From the NCBI GenBank assembly GCA_033002965.1, contig JAURVB010013578.1, positions 101,694 through 165,693 on the forward strand: a stretch of DNA of 64,000 nucleotides, read 5' to 3'. The notes beneath the pieces are model-generated. The model was not told the DNA's origin. It worked only from the letters and a program-made list of their open reading frames with translations, and ran no database searches. Of this stretch, positions 47,404 through 58,233 are shown one piece after another. Position 1 is the first letter of the stretch. Each line of letters begins with the position of its first letter. A program made the position numbers and the translations under genes. The DNA is from Piper betle (lineage: Eukaryota > Streptophyta > Magnoliopsida > Piperales > Piperaceae).

Positions 47404-49220
47404 TATCACGGGCATCGAACAAAAGAAAATTTTTTTGCCCCAAACGCACATCGCGCAGTGTGTTCTAATCCCTAAAACACCAGCCTTCCAATCAGCACAC
47501 AACATAATAATGCTACAAACATCGACAGGAATCAAACCCCTAGAGCCTGGCACTGCCAATACAAATAGCTACACCCAGTTTTTGCTCAAATTAGCCGTAC
47601 GAGGCTCCTACATGATCCTGTGAACAATAGCAGACACAGATCACAATACCGGCACTCAACTACGGCACTCAACTGCCCAACACCACGATATTGCTGATCG
47701 ACACGATATTGCTGATCGACTGCCGGTAAGCAAATTATGACCAATCAACACACTAGCAATTATCAACTCGCCAAGTACGTAGTATGTAGTGACCCAATGA
47801 TCGATCACCCAAATTACGATCCAAATACCGATCACCCCTGCTCAGTATTTCAACCAAGTCCTGGAATCAACATGACTGGTTGTCGGTACCATATCAGACG
47901 CCGACACCACAATTATGAGACCCCTGTCCCAACCTTGAATCAGTTAAACATGAACAAGGAACAAGCAATCAATCTACCCTGATCGCTTGATACTGTGGAC
48001 ATGCAAATCCCACGATGTTTAACTCTTCCCCTGAAGAGCACCGTCCTCACAATCACAACCCCAAGTTGTCGACCACCACCAACTTGTTTACATGCAAAAA
48101 CACTCAGTCAGTAATTGCAAACAAGTTGTAGAAGAACCAAAGCCATACCTCCATCCTTAGGCAAACGTTGACCACCCAATGCAGTCGTCCCTTGTGAAGA
48201 TCCAATTCCCCAAACTGACCTACAACACTTCACGTCGTTCTCGTGCTGATCAGGTTTCTCTCCACTCCACAGGAAAGACACAAATTACACCAGAACAAAA
48301 CTCCAGCGTTCTTCTTCTTTCTCCCAAGTCTGTCCTTCTCCAATATATGGAAAAGCCTCACGTGTTCATCCACCCAAACTTCAGATAAACCAATATTTTG
48401 TCCCAAATCTTTTCTCCAAAAGATTGCTCCAATATATGTCGCGTCATTGTGCTTACAGCCACAATGCCTGCTGGATTCATCCAAGTTTATGCCTTCGGAC
48501 TTAGTTGCAAAACCTTTGCTTGTACATGGTGATAAGATATCATGATCTCCCAAGATACTATATCTTATCGGTAACAAACTTTCGCCAAGCTTTGGCTGCA
48601 CCGTTAGCCAACCAATCTCGCCCCTAGCTTGACCTCAGCCCATGCTCAAACATGCGATCAACCTCAAGGCACGTCTCGCACTTCTCACCGAAGTGTCAGA
48701 AAATGCTACCACTAGACCCTTGTGCCGCTCGCCCCAAATACCGGCATGCCCTATTTTGCTCGGTACGCTCCTGCGCCCACACACCAGCCCTCGTGCACCG
48801 TTACTGCTACTCGCTGCACGCTACCGGCACCTGCCACCGATCACGCTCGCTCACGCTACACGCCCATGCCGACATGCTGCTCGGTAGACACTGCTCATCC
48901 ACGCTCGATGGAATGATCAGTATTGCTCAGCATGCTTGGTTGCCCTCAACCTCACCCTGCCGATGCATACACTAACACACCCGCAATGCCTGATCACGAT
49001 GCTCAGTCACCAGCACCCAACTAGCGCCATCTTGAGGTCTCTCGGTCTCGAATTTGGCTACATGCTCGATAGCTTGTCCCCCTGCAACTATAACACGTGT
49101 TAGCGTTGGTCAACTGTTTTACCACTAGAATAGCACCTGCTACTCGTTTTGGGCCCGGCGTGCCTAGGAACAACGTCCAAATCCTAGCACCCGATACATC
49201 CATGGACTAAGGCTGTAACA
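47404..49220 (-). repeat. Chromovirus 5' LTR (1817 bp)
   Basis: It is collinear with 32725-34586. Its terminal CA has mutated (TATCACGGGC on the plus strand instead of TGTCATGGGC). It differs from its partner by many substitutions and several indels, for example a duplicated 'ccggcactcaact' near 47660 and a shortened segment near 48880, which indicates an old insertion. Confidence 0.93.
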
Positions 49221-49225
49221 CTAAG

Positions 49226-49480
49226 CATATAATAGCTAACAACATCCGTGATGCAAAGTCTCCAAGCAAGGTTCCTTAGCCAAGCAATGTTGCTCTAATG
49301 CTCCTTGGAACCCTCTTCGCAATGCACAATCTTAGCACAGTAATGCATTTTATCACTACTGGTACACATCTAATTTTTTTGTCTTCCTTAGACACCACGA
49401 GGGTAACAACATCCATACTCCTTTCATTGCTGGCGACTGTTCCATTACCAACTTCACCAACTATGGCCACACAATTACAT
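49226..49480. other. Intergenic sequence to the right of the chromovirus
   Basis: This is the continuation of 32454-32719. A short plus-strand frame (49298-49564) runs on into the neighbouring LTR and has no recognisable domain. Confidence 0.45.
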
Positions 49481-49485
49481 AGTGT

Positions 49486-51585
49486 TGTGAAGCCCCAATT
49501 TCAGGTTAGGGTTTCACTTGCTTATAGTTTTGTCCAATTCGGGCCAATCTCATGTCGATTCTAGTAAGTTTTATTCAAATCGATTTTCAGACTATGAGGA
49601 TGAAACCCAAATAGCCATATATACATGTTATGAAGGCTGAATATACTTGACATGTAGATGATAGCTTCAGTCATGCTACAACAAAGTATGAATTATCAAT
49701 GTATACACGAGGTATATATATTTTATTTCTATGTGTTAGTTAGAGTTTTAAGACTAAATCTAGTCATTGTTGTGTTTAGTATCCGTTTGAACTTTCTAGT
49801 GTAGCTCTTTTGCATGGATTTTTAGATTGCTGGATTGTCCTTGTGTCCCCAGTTTGATTTGAGACTCGAATTTTTATCAAATTGAATTAAAGGTTTTTGA
49901 GGCTCATTTAGCTTTCATGCCTCGATTTCCGTCCATGGACTCACTTTTAGGCCTCAAGTCAGTTTTGTAAAACCCCATTTTTGAGTTAGGGTACCCAATT
50001 TTACTTTTGCCCTGTTTGCGTCAGTATCGAGTTGGTTCGTGCTAGAAAACTTTTAAGCATATAATTATGAGGCATATGAGCATGTTATAGAGGTTTATTA
50101 TGTCTGATTTGCATATGATAGTTTCTGTTATGATAGAGTGGAGCATGAGTATCATTGTATACATGAGGTGTACATATGATTTTTATGAGATAACCAGCAT
50201 TTTAGGCCTAGATCTAAGCCGTTGTAGCATTTAGTATCTATTTGGGATTTTCTAGGTATTTCATTTGCATGCAGCATAGGAATTTGGATTACTTGATTGC
50301 ACCCCTGTGGGCCCAGATTGATTGAGTTTAGGGTTCAAGGTCTATTTAGCATTTTTGCTTTGAGTTACTTTTCAGACTTGAGTCAGTTTCGATTTTGGAC
50401 GGTCTCGATCTAAACTTTCCATCCATAGGTATAGTGCATATACCCATATGTAGGCCCCATTAGGTCACGAGTTGTTGGACGTTTAGATCGTGCCATGTGG
50501 CTAGATCTTAGCGGTCCATGTCAATGCTAGTTTTCTCCCATTTATATTTCAAACGTTTCCATTGATTTTCAGAGCCACCACCACTTTGGCTTGCCACTAG
50601 TGAGACCCCGACCTTCCTCCAACCACTGGATCAATACGGCCATGACCGCCTCACATTCGGCTATCAGTCTGTACCCACCGTCACCATCGGCGCTGCCGCA
50701 TTTGCCGTCGGAGACTGAGTTTTTATCACTGTTCATCACCGCTGCCGCCACCCATTCGGGCTGTTTTCTGGTGCTGGCGAGCCACCTTTGACCGATCCGA
50801 TCACCCACACATCTTTATCTTCTTGAGATCCTCATTTTGAAACCACCCACGACCACCGCCGCAGCCCCAATCACCGCCGACGACATCGCTGCACCCTACT
50901 GCATTACCTCCCATTTTCGAAAATTTTCTGGCCAGTCAGTGGCCGGATTCCGCCGAACACCACCACCATCATGTTCCCCACCCTCTCCTCCATCGATCCC
51001 GACCTGCGGCAACCCCAACTGCACTACCGTCGGCATTTTCCAACGACAGGCGCTACCTCCCCTTGTCGAGCTCATTTACTCATTTGCTCATGATGGCGTC
51101 TGTTGCCCACGTTTGTGTCCACCAGCCGTGTTCGCGTCTACCGCCTTGTTCGCGTTCACCTGGCCGTGCCTGAGTTTGCTAGCCGTGTACGTGTCTGTGT
51201 CCATCACTCCAAACTAGCCCAACCAACCCAGCCTAGCAATTTACTTAATCTAGACCAGTTTGGTTCAGCCCATTCGGTTCGGTCTGGTTCATCTCGGTTC
51301 AATTTGGTTCAGCGCATTTTCGGACTGTTTTCATTCGTTCTTGCACCGTTTTTGGTAATTCGAGAACCTCTATATTAGTTTAGATGCATATTCACATGAT
51401 TAGCATGTTTGGTTGATATGATTATTATTATTTTTTATTTTATTTATGTATTTATTAATTTATTATTATTATTCATTTCTTGTTATTCGTGTATTTTTTT
51501 ATTTTAATGCATGTTTATTTGATTACTGATTATTATTAATGATATATTTACTTATTAATATTAGTCTTATTTATATTTACTAAAT

Positions 51586-51629
<44 letters not shown>

Positions 51630-54600
51630 TGTTTGCATGCATGTTATTAGTTATTTGTATTTAATTATGTATTATTGTATTGTATAACTATGATATTATT
51701 ATTATTTATGATTAATGAGTATTAAATATTTATTTATTTATTTATATATTTATAAATGCGAGTATATATGATATTTACTCGTGTTTCGTGTATTCATATG
51801 GTATAATTATATTATTTTTTAATGATTATAGTATTATTTATATTCATGTGTTTATTGTTTATCTAATTATTTATGAGTGTATTGTTTATTTATTTATTTA
51901 TTTATTATTATATCTTAATTTATGTGCTAGGTCTTTAGTTGTTGGCTTGTTATCATTGTTTTCTTTATTAGGATGTATTAATGAATTGAGCACACACTAC
52001 AATCATACATCATATAGAGACATCGGTATGTTACTTAGCATTGGGTTTCGATGATAGGTTACAAGTTCAAGCTTGTCGTACTTGGAGCTTGGACCACAGG
52101 TCGGTAGGACTCTTCCTCTCTGTTTGACTCCTTCTGTGTCGAGTATAAATGTGTTTTAGACGTAAGACGACATCAGGGGCGTTTTATCGGATCCCTCCGT
52201 TGTCGAGCTATTCAATTATTCTTTCTACACATATTTAATAAAACTACAAGGATGAGATCCCTTGCTGGTTTTCAAATTGAAGCTCTAGAAATATATGATA
52301 TAAGCCTCTTTCCTAAACCTATTATATAAGTACGCGCATTTTTACTGATTTCACGAATAAGAGAGTGAGGGGTACGAAGATATGTATGGACAACACTAGT
52401 ACTCTTTCAAACCCTGGGGTAGTGCAGTGTATGAGGATACTGCATAAGGCAGTACATTTTAGGAATTTGTGGCACTAACTTAACCGTTCCTTTTACCACT
52501 CGAGTACCGTGGCAGGTGTAATATGGGGGATGTGAGGGTGTAAGTGTTGTATGTATGAACTGATATTGGGGTGCTAAAAGTTTTGACTTTTGTCAGTCTC
52601 GATCCAAGCTAGGCCCACTAGCCACGTGGCAAGATCAGAGTTGTCCATGTAAGCCCTAGCTTTCACCTATTTATTTTTCAGAGATTTTTTCATGATTTTG
52701 GATGATTTCCACCCTTAGCACCACCACCACTTCGGGCTACTGTCAGCAAGTCTTTGATCTACCTAAGGCCACCAGACCGGTACCATCGTGATTGTCTCGT
52801 AGTCGGCTATCAACTAGGCTCCACCACCAAAGCCGGCGTTGCCATATTCGCTACCGACAGAGCATTTTTGGTTGTCGATTTCCCACCGCTGCCACCACTT
52901 TTGAGGTATTTTCCAACACCAACAAGCCACCTTCAGTGAGGTCAACCTCCCAGATAGATTCTTTTTGTCAAGGCCGACATTTTAAGACCAACGCCAACTC
53001 TCGCCGTGGCCACGGTCACTATCGGCGACATCACCACACCTACCAGCAATTTTACCATTTTTCGGCCAACCAATGGCTGGACTTCATCGGTTGTCACCAC
53101 CAGCACCTTCTCCATTGTCCCCCGTCGATCTTGATTGGTGGTAGCCTCTCTTGTCTCACTGTTAGCGTTTTCCAGCAACATGCACAGTCTCCCGTCGGGC
53201 CTATTTACTCGCGTTCATGTCCACCAGCTTGAGGTCAATTCACCTGCCGGCCAACCCGCCAGTTAGCTTGCATCCATGCTTGTGTCCACGCATCTAACCG
53301 AGTCGACTTTCCAGTTACCTACACTGAGTTAACTCAGCCTGACTCGGTTTGGTTCAACATATTTGACTTAGTTTGTCATTTTCATATATTTTTAGCCTGT
53401 TTTCGGCCATATCTCAACCATTTTCAGTAATTCAAGATACCCTTATATTAGTTTAGATGTGCATTCACACTATTTTGTATATTTTGACATTATGAGTATA
53501 TTTGTTTATTTATTTATTTATTCATTATTATTTATTTCTTTTTATTTATTGTTTGTCGTGTATGATGAATGTTTATATGATTATTTATTATTAATAATGT
53601 TATACTTACTTATTAATATTAATCTTATTCTTGTTTACTAAATTTTATATTTATTTATTTATTATTTATTTATCTATTTTTGTTACGTATATGTTATTAT
53701 TTATTTGTGTTAATTATGTATCCCTATATTAGATAACTATACTATTATTATTATTATTATTATTCGTGATCAATTAATATTAACTAATTACTTATTTATC
53801 TATTTATTGAATTATATATTAATTTATTAATTTATTTATATGTTTACTAACATGAGTGTATGTTGGTATTTACTTGTGTTAGCCATGTATTTATATAGTA
53901 TAATTATATTACTATTTTATGATTAAAGTATTATTTATTTTCATGTATTATTATTTATCTATTTATCCACGAGTGTATTTATTTATATATTTATTATTTG
54001 TTTATTAGTCATTTTCTGTATTATATAAATCCCTTCCCACACGTATATATAATTTTATTATGTTTTTAGTAAGACTAAAGAAGGTGAAACCGACTTGCAC
54101 GTACTATGAACAGGTGCACGTGCCAGTCATAGCAGGCTTTGGATTAGTGAGAGGGTTGTTTCATTCCTAAGGGATCCTGACAACTCCATGTTTTGAATTT
54201 CCTCACTCCTCGGAGAAATGTGGAGGTTTACGGATACTGTTTAGTCAAGCATACATTCAGGCATGCGGTTTAAAGGGTATTGAAGGTGACTACCTAAGAG
54301 TACTCGACCTTCATGCTCAAGGCCAGGAGAAATATGGAGGAAATAAGAGAGCTTAGGATACACTGGTAGTCCCAAAGGAGCATAGAAAAATGAGAAAATG
54401 TCGAGAAGGGAATAGTGTCAGTTAGTTGAGGTCGCTATTTAGTCTGTAGCTATATGACTCCTCAGTGGAAACCCTTAAGGAGAGTTCAGTAGAAGTGTAT
54501 AATGGTTTTCTTTTAAATGAGAGTCATCTCTCATTTAACAGATTGATAATTAGTTATTTTCAAGACCAGTGACATCTGTTTCTGGCATTTTTTATATTAT

Positions 54601-54877
54601 ATATGTAGGTCATGTGATCCTCACTAGGCGTTAATGGAAGGATAGATAAATGCTACACACACTTGAGCTCAACGCATTAATTTTCTTCCATATTTTTAAT
54701 TATATTTGATGATTTTTCACGTATATTTCGTAATGTCTTCCATTTCGTGATGCCAAATGGGTTGTTTCGATTTATTTTATTCATCGAGTTTTACTGATTA
54801 GCAGCTTTAGACATGACTTGACTTAATCCTAACATTTTTTATTCAGTTCTTTGATGAAAAAAAATTGGGGTGTTACA
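49486..54877. mobile_element. Outer solo LTR, 'TGTAAAACCC' family, split by an inner copy
   Basis: Segments 49486-49965 and 52584-54877 form one LTR of about 2.77 kb. It starts TGTGAAGCCCC and ends TTGGGGTGTTACA. The flanking pentamers AGTGT (49481-49485) and AGTGC (54878-54882) differ at one base. The GC-rich island (about 52720-53350) and the 'gggatcctgacaactcc' block (near 54172) are collinear with 42195-45148. The long AT-rich stretch at 53450-54020 is a diverged expansion. Confidence 0.88.
49966..52578. mobile_element. Inner solo LTR of the same family (2613 bp)
   Basis: It starts TGTAAAACCCC and ends TTGGGGTGCTAAA (drifted from GGTGTTACA). It is flanked by a perfect AGTTT duplication (49961-49965 and 52579-52583), proving insertion into the outer LTR. 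It has its own GC-rich island (about 50570-51240), a TA run (about 51590-51623) and a long T/A-rich stretch (51420-51920). No coding content was found. Confidence 0.9.
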
Positions 54878-54882
54878 AGTGC

Positions 54883-55592
54883 ACATATTACCTATGTCAC
54901 CTCCTACAAGGCCCGTTGATGTGGCCAAAGTTGCAAAACCCAAGCCTTTCACCCGATGGGTTTTGTGCTGGTTCGATTTTGAACCTAACCAAGTGGTATG
55001 TCTGACACTTTTTGTTGTGAATCTGTGCATTGTATGGTGTAATTAGGCCAACACCTTAGCCAAATTTAATATAATTTAAGAGTTGGTTTCAAGCTCAAGT
55101 TGAGCTAGTTTCGAGCTCAAGTCAAGACGGCCTTGAACCTAATTGAGTTGAGCTGGTTTTGAGCTCTTAAAAATTTGGCTGTTTTGGATATTGGCTTGAG
55201 CAACATTAAAATTATTTAAGTTGATCTTGAGCATCTATGCTCAAAACTTGCTCAATCTCGAGTCAAGTTCAAGCGATCTTTTAGTTTTTGAGTTGAGCTT
55301 GAGCACATGTTTAGCTCGACTCACCTGCTCATTTAGCACCCTTACTCACTCTAATGCATTGATGGTTACATCGTTGCTATCCAATAGTTCCATCATTGTA
55401 CCATTCTATCCATGGTTCATGCGTAAAATTGAAATGCCCAGTCGGCTCTGATTCTTACAAAACATTTCCTTTTACTTTTATAAAGGAGCAAGATCTATTT
55501 CTTCCTTGCCTAAGTAAGGAACTCCTTCTCCCATTTTTAGGATTGATGAAGCCCAGGTAATGTTCCCATTCACGAGCTGTCATTATGTCAGT
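54883..55592. other. Intergenic with degenerate GAGCTC/TTGAGCT repeats
   Basis: No gene was recognised. From about 55070 to 55345 the motif 'ttgagct / gagctcaag' recurs many times in both orientations. This resembles the low-complexity '...gagctcgagc...' dispersed repeats common in plant intergenic DNA. Boundaries are uncertain. Confidence 0.45.
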
Positions 55593-55739
55593 TGTTGGGT
55601 TTGTCCCACATCGATCGTAGATGAGGTTGGTGACTTGTATATAGGCTAATGAGAAAACATTATTCCCTAAGCTAGTTTTTAGATTAAGAGGGACCTATGA
55701 CACTTATTGCAAATCCTCACTTCGGGTATGGGCCCAACA
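55593..55739 (+). repeat. 5' LTR of the TRIM-like element (147 bp)
   Basis: The ends are TGTTGGG..CCCAACA. It shares 'gatgaggttggtgacttgtatataggct' and 'cctatgacacttattgcaaatcctcac' with 58082-58233. Confidence 0.8.
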
Positions 55740-55740
55740 T

Positions 55741-55752
55741 TGGTATCAAAGC
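55741..55752 (+). promoter_or_regulatory. Primer-binding site of the TRIM-like element
   Basis: TGGTATCAAAGC lies one base after the 5' LTR and differs from the initiator tRNA-Met complement by one base. A second copy of the motif follows at about 55761-55772. Confidence 0.75.
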
Positions 55753-56442
55753 TTCCCAACACTGGTATCAAAGCTTTGGTTCATGGAGCACATATCACGG
55801 GAGTTCGTTGAAGGTTTGTTGGTATTTCATCGAGGTTTTAATTAGGAGAGATAGCGAGTATTGTACACGAGTCGGGATGGGTGATGTGTTGAAAATTTTC
55901 TTTCCTCATGTGATGGTGATCAGCAGGCGGTCGACAATGGTGCATTAAGTTTAACGGATGTTCAATAATTGTGCAAAGTGAAAGATTTTTCGGAGAGAAT
56001 TGTTGGAGATATTCCTTCCCATGAGAAAATGTTCAATCACATGGGAAGTCATAAAGATATGAAAATATTCAAAGAGGAATGAAGAATTCGAGGATAATTG
56101 TGGAATACAAAGATGAGACTCATCGATGAGGATTCCAGCTCGATGATAGTATTTGGAGTTGGCTCTTCATTTTGAAGAGGTGTTATGTATCTCTGGTTTA
56201 TAAATATGTGATTGGACATGATCAAACATATGTATTGGGTATGTTTTCCCTTTGGAGAAATTCCATGGAGTGTTCTCCCTTAGGGAGACATTAAGGGATG
56301 GAAATCTAGACAGGGTCACCATTGGTGGTGCATGTGGGAAAAGAAAGAGAAATTGTTCGTTGTGAGGAGAAGACGTGGCATTGGGTTATTCAACAAGAAC
56401 AATGTTAGTTAATTTTTTATCCTTCTTTACTTTCTATATATG

Positions 56443-57785
56443 TGATGTGGAAATTATAACGCTAGTACACGTGTCAAATCAAATAATAAAAGTGATAAGA
56501 AAGTATCGTCCCACGATGAATTATTACTAGAAGTTTTCAATTACCCAAACTAATTTAATTAATTATACTTGAATAGAAATGAATTCAAAGAGTGATTAAA
56601 TTATGGATTAAGGCTAAACTAATCTAAAATGCAATATTTAAATCAAATATTAACTTCAAGATGACAAATTTAAGATTTTTAATTTCACCTAGTGCTCTAT
56701 ATGATTAAAGTTATAACTTCTACCTATGAATTGCAAATTTGGATCTTAACCACAAGAATTAATTATTCATTACATCTCCTCATTCACCATAAACTTATCA
56801 CTTGCACCCAACTTCTATATTTTTATGAAATTGTGTTTGCAAAATGATAATTTAAGTTCTGCTCTTAATAGCTACCCAAGACATATGAGTATATCTCTAT
56901 CTCACATGTGAATCACCCAAAACAAATGAACAAATGGCTATTTTATTCAATGACAAATTTAATCTTTCTATCTCTAGACAAGATTAAATTTATAGATCTA
57001 ACAATAGGTGGTCCGACTAGTGATAACATTAAGAAAAGAATAAAATAGATGATCCAATATCATAATCATATATATATAAAAATTAATAACCTTTATTAAT
57101 CCATGCACTAGGTGTCATTGAAAATCCTAGAAAAAATTTACTCCATAAAATATTTGATTAAAATCAAGAAATTTATATGTGATATGAAAGACATCATTTA
57201 ATTACAAAAGAAAACTAATTCCAAATAAGAAAAACTCTTTTCGAGAAAGTGTCTTCGTCATCTGATCCAAATTCTCTATTGTTCCTTATCGTATTTCGTG
57301 CCGTTGCTTTGCCGTCTAGTGTTGTTCCTCTCCTCTTCTTTAAAACACTAATCAAGTTTATAAAGTATCCACCCAAATATTTTAAGTGGGGTCCACTATG
57401 ATCTCCAGAAACATCAGAAAACTCAGTTTTTTTGCTGCCAGCGCTCGAGCACTCTAAATCCAGCCACTCGAGCACTCAACTCTCAGCTATAATATTTTCT
57501 TAACAGAAAGGCTAGGCTCGAGCACTTTGCTCTCGGTTATAATTTCCAAGTTATGCTTTTTGGCCCGATTTTGCCCCGAATTCATTTCGGATCGACTTCT
57601 AACTCTTATACCCTACTAGAACAACATTATTTAGTACTTTTTACACCAAAGTCACAATAATTTCTTGCATTATTAATAATAACTAATAAACTCTTAAACT
57701 AATAAAATTGAAATAAAAATCACTCGAAACATGACAAAAATTAACATGAAATGCTAAGAATAATAACTCTTTTACTGAGTTATCA
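56443..57785 (-). mobile_element. Solo LTR, Tat/Athila-like (about 1343 bp)
   Basis: On the minus strand it begins TGATAACTCAGTAAAAG and ends with CGTGTACTAGCGTTAT...CCACATCA. The region at 56500-56580 is the inverse of the block near the 3' end of the Tat/Athila-like LTR (compare 39165-39200: 'gaaattcatct..tgtgggacgatactcg'). The flanking pentamers ATATG (56438-56442) and CTATG (57786-57790) differ at one base. No coding content was found. The exact left end is uncertain by a few bases. Confidence 0.7.
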
Positions 57786-58081
57786 CTATGGTTTGTAAGT
57801 GGGAGTTGTATTACTCATATTAGGGTGAAGTTTTCCATATTTGCGTATAGTTTTCTACATGTATTGGGGTAAAGTTTTTCACATAAGTTGAGTTTTCTAC
57901 AATATTGGGTTGAAGTTTTTCACTTGTTTTAAGAGTAGTTTTACTCATGTATTGGGAGGGATTTCCCTCAGATTTCATCGTGGTTGTATAAGAAAATTTA
58001 TAATCATAGTGATATGTGGTGGAGATTATCAGGCCATTGTGTTTCGGGTGTACTCTTTTGCTCGATGTGTAAAAGGGAGAT

Positions 58082-58233
58082 TGTTGAGTTTGTTTCATAT
58101 TGGTCGTAAATGAAGTTGGTGATTTATTTATAGGTTGAGAAAACCTTATTCTTCAAACTAGCAGATAAAAAGTTTAAGACAAACCTATGATACTTATTGT
58201 AAGTCCTCATTTAGGAGCCTACAGAGCCCAACA
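58082..58233 (+). repeat. 3' LTR of the TRIM-like element (152 bp)
   Basis: This is the partner of 55593-55739, preceded by the purine tract AAAAGGGAGAT. It has diverged considerably. Confidence 0.8.

Larger units (their letters stand above)
32725..49220 (-). mobile_element. Ty3/gypsy chromovirus containing nested insertions (16.5 kb total)
   Basis: LTRs at 32725-34586 and 47404-49220 bound the element, and the flanking CTAAG pentamers (32720-32724 and 49221-49225) match perfectly. Minus-strand domain order is GAG, protease, RT, RNase H, integrase, chromodomain, which defines a chromovirus. The KWKG-type chromodomain suggests a Galadriel-like rather than Tekay-like lineage, but this is tentative. 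Every domain is broken by stops or frameshifts. The GAG zinc-knuckle region is split by the 38106-46279 insertion, without which the element would be about 8.3 kb. Confidence 0.93.
55593..58233 (+). mobile_element. Small non-autonomous LTR element (TRIM-like) with a nested solo LTR
   Basis: Short direct repeats at 55593-55739 (TGTTGGGTTTGTCCCACATC...GGGCCCAACA) and 58082-58233 (TGTTGAGTTTGTTTCATATT...GAGCCCAACA) are collinear and diverged. A primer site follows the first (TGGTATCAAAGC, 55741-55752, close to initiator tRNA-Met). A purine tract (AAAAGGGAGAT, 58071-58081) precedes the second. No GAG or POL motif is present. After removing the nested LTR at 56443-57785 the element is about 1.3 kb. 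No matching target duplication was found (TCAGT left, CATTA right). Confidence 0.75.

Noticed and set aside
55621..55948. Possible coding region inside the TRIM-like element
   Set aside because: The frame runs over the primer-binding site and shows no GAG or POL motif.
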